Assembly: GCF_900289175.1 (NCBI RefSeq)
Contig: NZ_LT985747.1
Location: forward strand, 434,250 to 498,249
DNA from: Paenibacillus faecalis
GTDB lineage: Bacteria > Bacillota > Bacilli > Paenibacillales > Paenibacillaceae
Direction: 5' to 3'
DNA length: 64,000 nt
Shown here: one piece after another, positions 63,712 through 64,000 of the stretch
Numbering within the stretch: the stretch's first letter is position 1
Layout: each line of letters opens with the position of its first letter
Notes under the pieces: generated by a model
What the model was told of the DNA's origin: nothing
What the model saw: the letters and a program-made list of their open reading frames with translations, nothing else
The model's database searches: none
Position numbers and translations under genes: made by a program

Positions 63712-64000
63712 TGCTTATTACCTCTCTTTCTTCAAATCATATAATTTTACGATATAACTATATAAATGATTTCAAAGTTATACCCATTCCAAAGTGCTTT
63801 TTGCTTTCTTTTCAAACGAGCTTATTTAATTTTATGGAGAATATATTCTTTCTGTATTAAAATATGAGGGGAAATATTTACTGTTATATTACATACAAAC
63901 CGTCACATAGTCAATTTATATGTATAGAGTCAAAGGAATTTATTTGGTATGATTTTTCCTGTACAGAAATTAAAGAACTGAAATCAGCAACAACCTTACA
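63712..64000. other. Right-end intergenic region
   Basis: AT-rich region upstream of the glycosidase-like gene. It should contain its promoter and perhaps one for a gene beyond the window; TTGG-TATGAT-like boxes near 63940 are not convincing. I see no gene. Confidence 0.35.

Overview
The window looks like chromosomal DNA of a Paenibacillus-like member of the Bacillales. Ribosome binding sites are strong and GGAGG-like, sigma-A promoters match the Bacillus consensus, catabolite (cre) and Fur boxes are of Bacillus type, and many genes read as Bacillus/Paenibacillus orthologues (HelD, YqjA-like exporter, MnmH, SelD, Amj, YclNOPQ, YkoF, YwaF, GlpK/GlpD, iol genes). I saw no rRNA or tRNA genes. 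All assignments come from reading translations and motifs; no database search was possible.

Layout. 1-10.9 kb: a helD gene cut by the left edge, a candidate small RNA with its own promoter and terminator, a FUSC-type exporter, a PAP2 phosphatase, a secreted GH81 beta-1,3-glucanase, the selenium pair selD-mnmH, and a membrane-anchored parvulin foldase. 10.9-22.7 kb: a complete-looking myo-inositol locus. A leftward operon (iolC, mmsA/iolA, iolD, iolE, a dehydrogenase, a sodium symporter) faces a rightward operon (iolG, iolB, a LacI-family regulator). Both promoters carry the same GTTAAGCGCTT operator just past the start site. 22.7-30.6 kb: a helix-turn-helix/TPR regulator of the peptide-sensing type, next to a type I-C CRISPR effector operon (cas3-cas5-cas8c-cas7). 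Its adaptation genes have been lost apart from a 41-codon cas1 stub, and no CRISPR array is present.

30.6-43.6 kb: a broken gene, a stand-alone LytTR-like protein, DUF218 and YwaF membrane proteins, an aldose epimerase, glpK-glpD with a cre site and an attenuator hairpin, a GabD-type dehydrogenase, and a Fur-boxed siderophore importer (yclNOPQ-like). 43.7-52.6 kb: a TPP riboswitch controlling an orphan ykoF, then small accessory genes and a cluster of decayed genes (kinase, LD-carboxypeptidase, oxidoreductase and TIM-barrel remnants), with a strongly structured intergenic element among them.

52.8-54.3 kb: an IS110-family element with a candidate bridge RNA and matching 8-bp flanks. 54.5-63.7 kb: a leftward carbohydrate locus with a glycosidase-like protein, an RpiR regulator, a sugar ABC importer, ManNAc-6-P epimerase, a ROK kinase and a FAD-dependent oxidoreductase. 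It has a cre site in front of the importer and no sialic acid lyase. Points most worth a second look are the CRISPR module without adaptation beside a peptide-sensor-like regulator, the candidate sRNA, the IS110 bridge RNA region, the structured element near 47.8 kb and the unusual amino-sugar locus.
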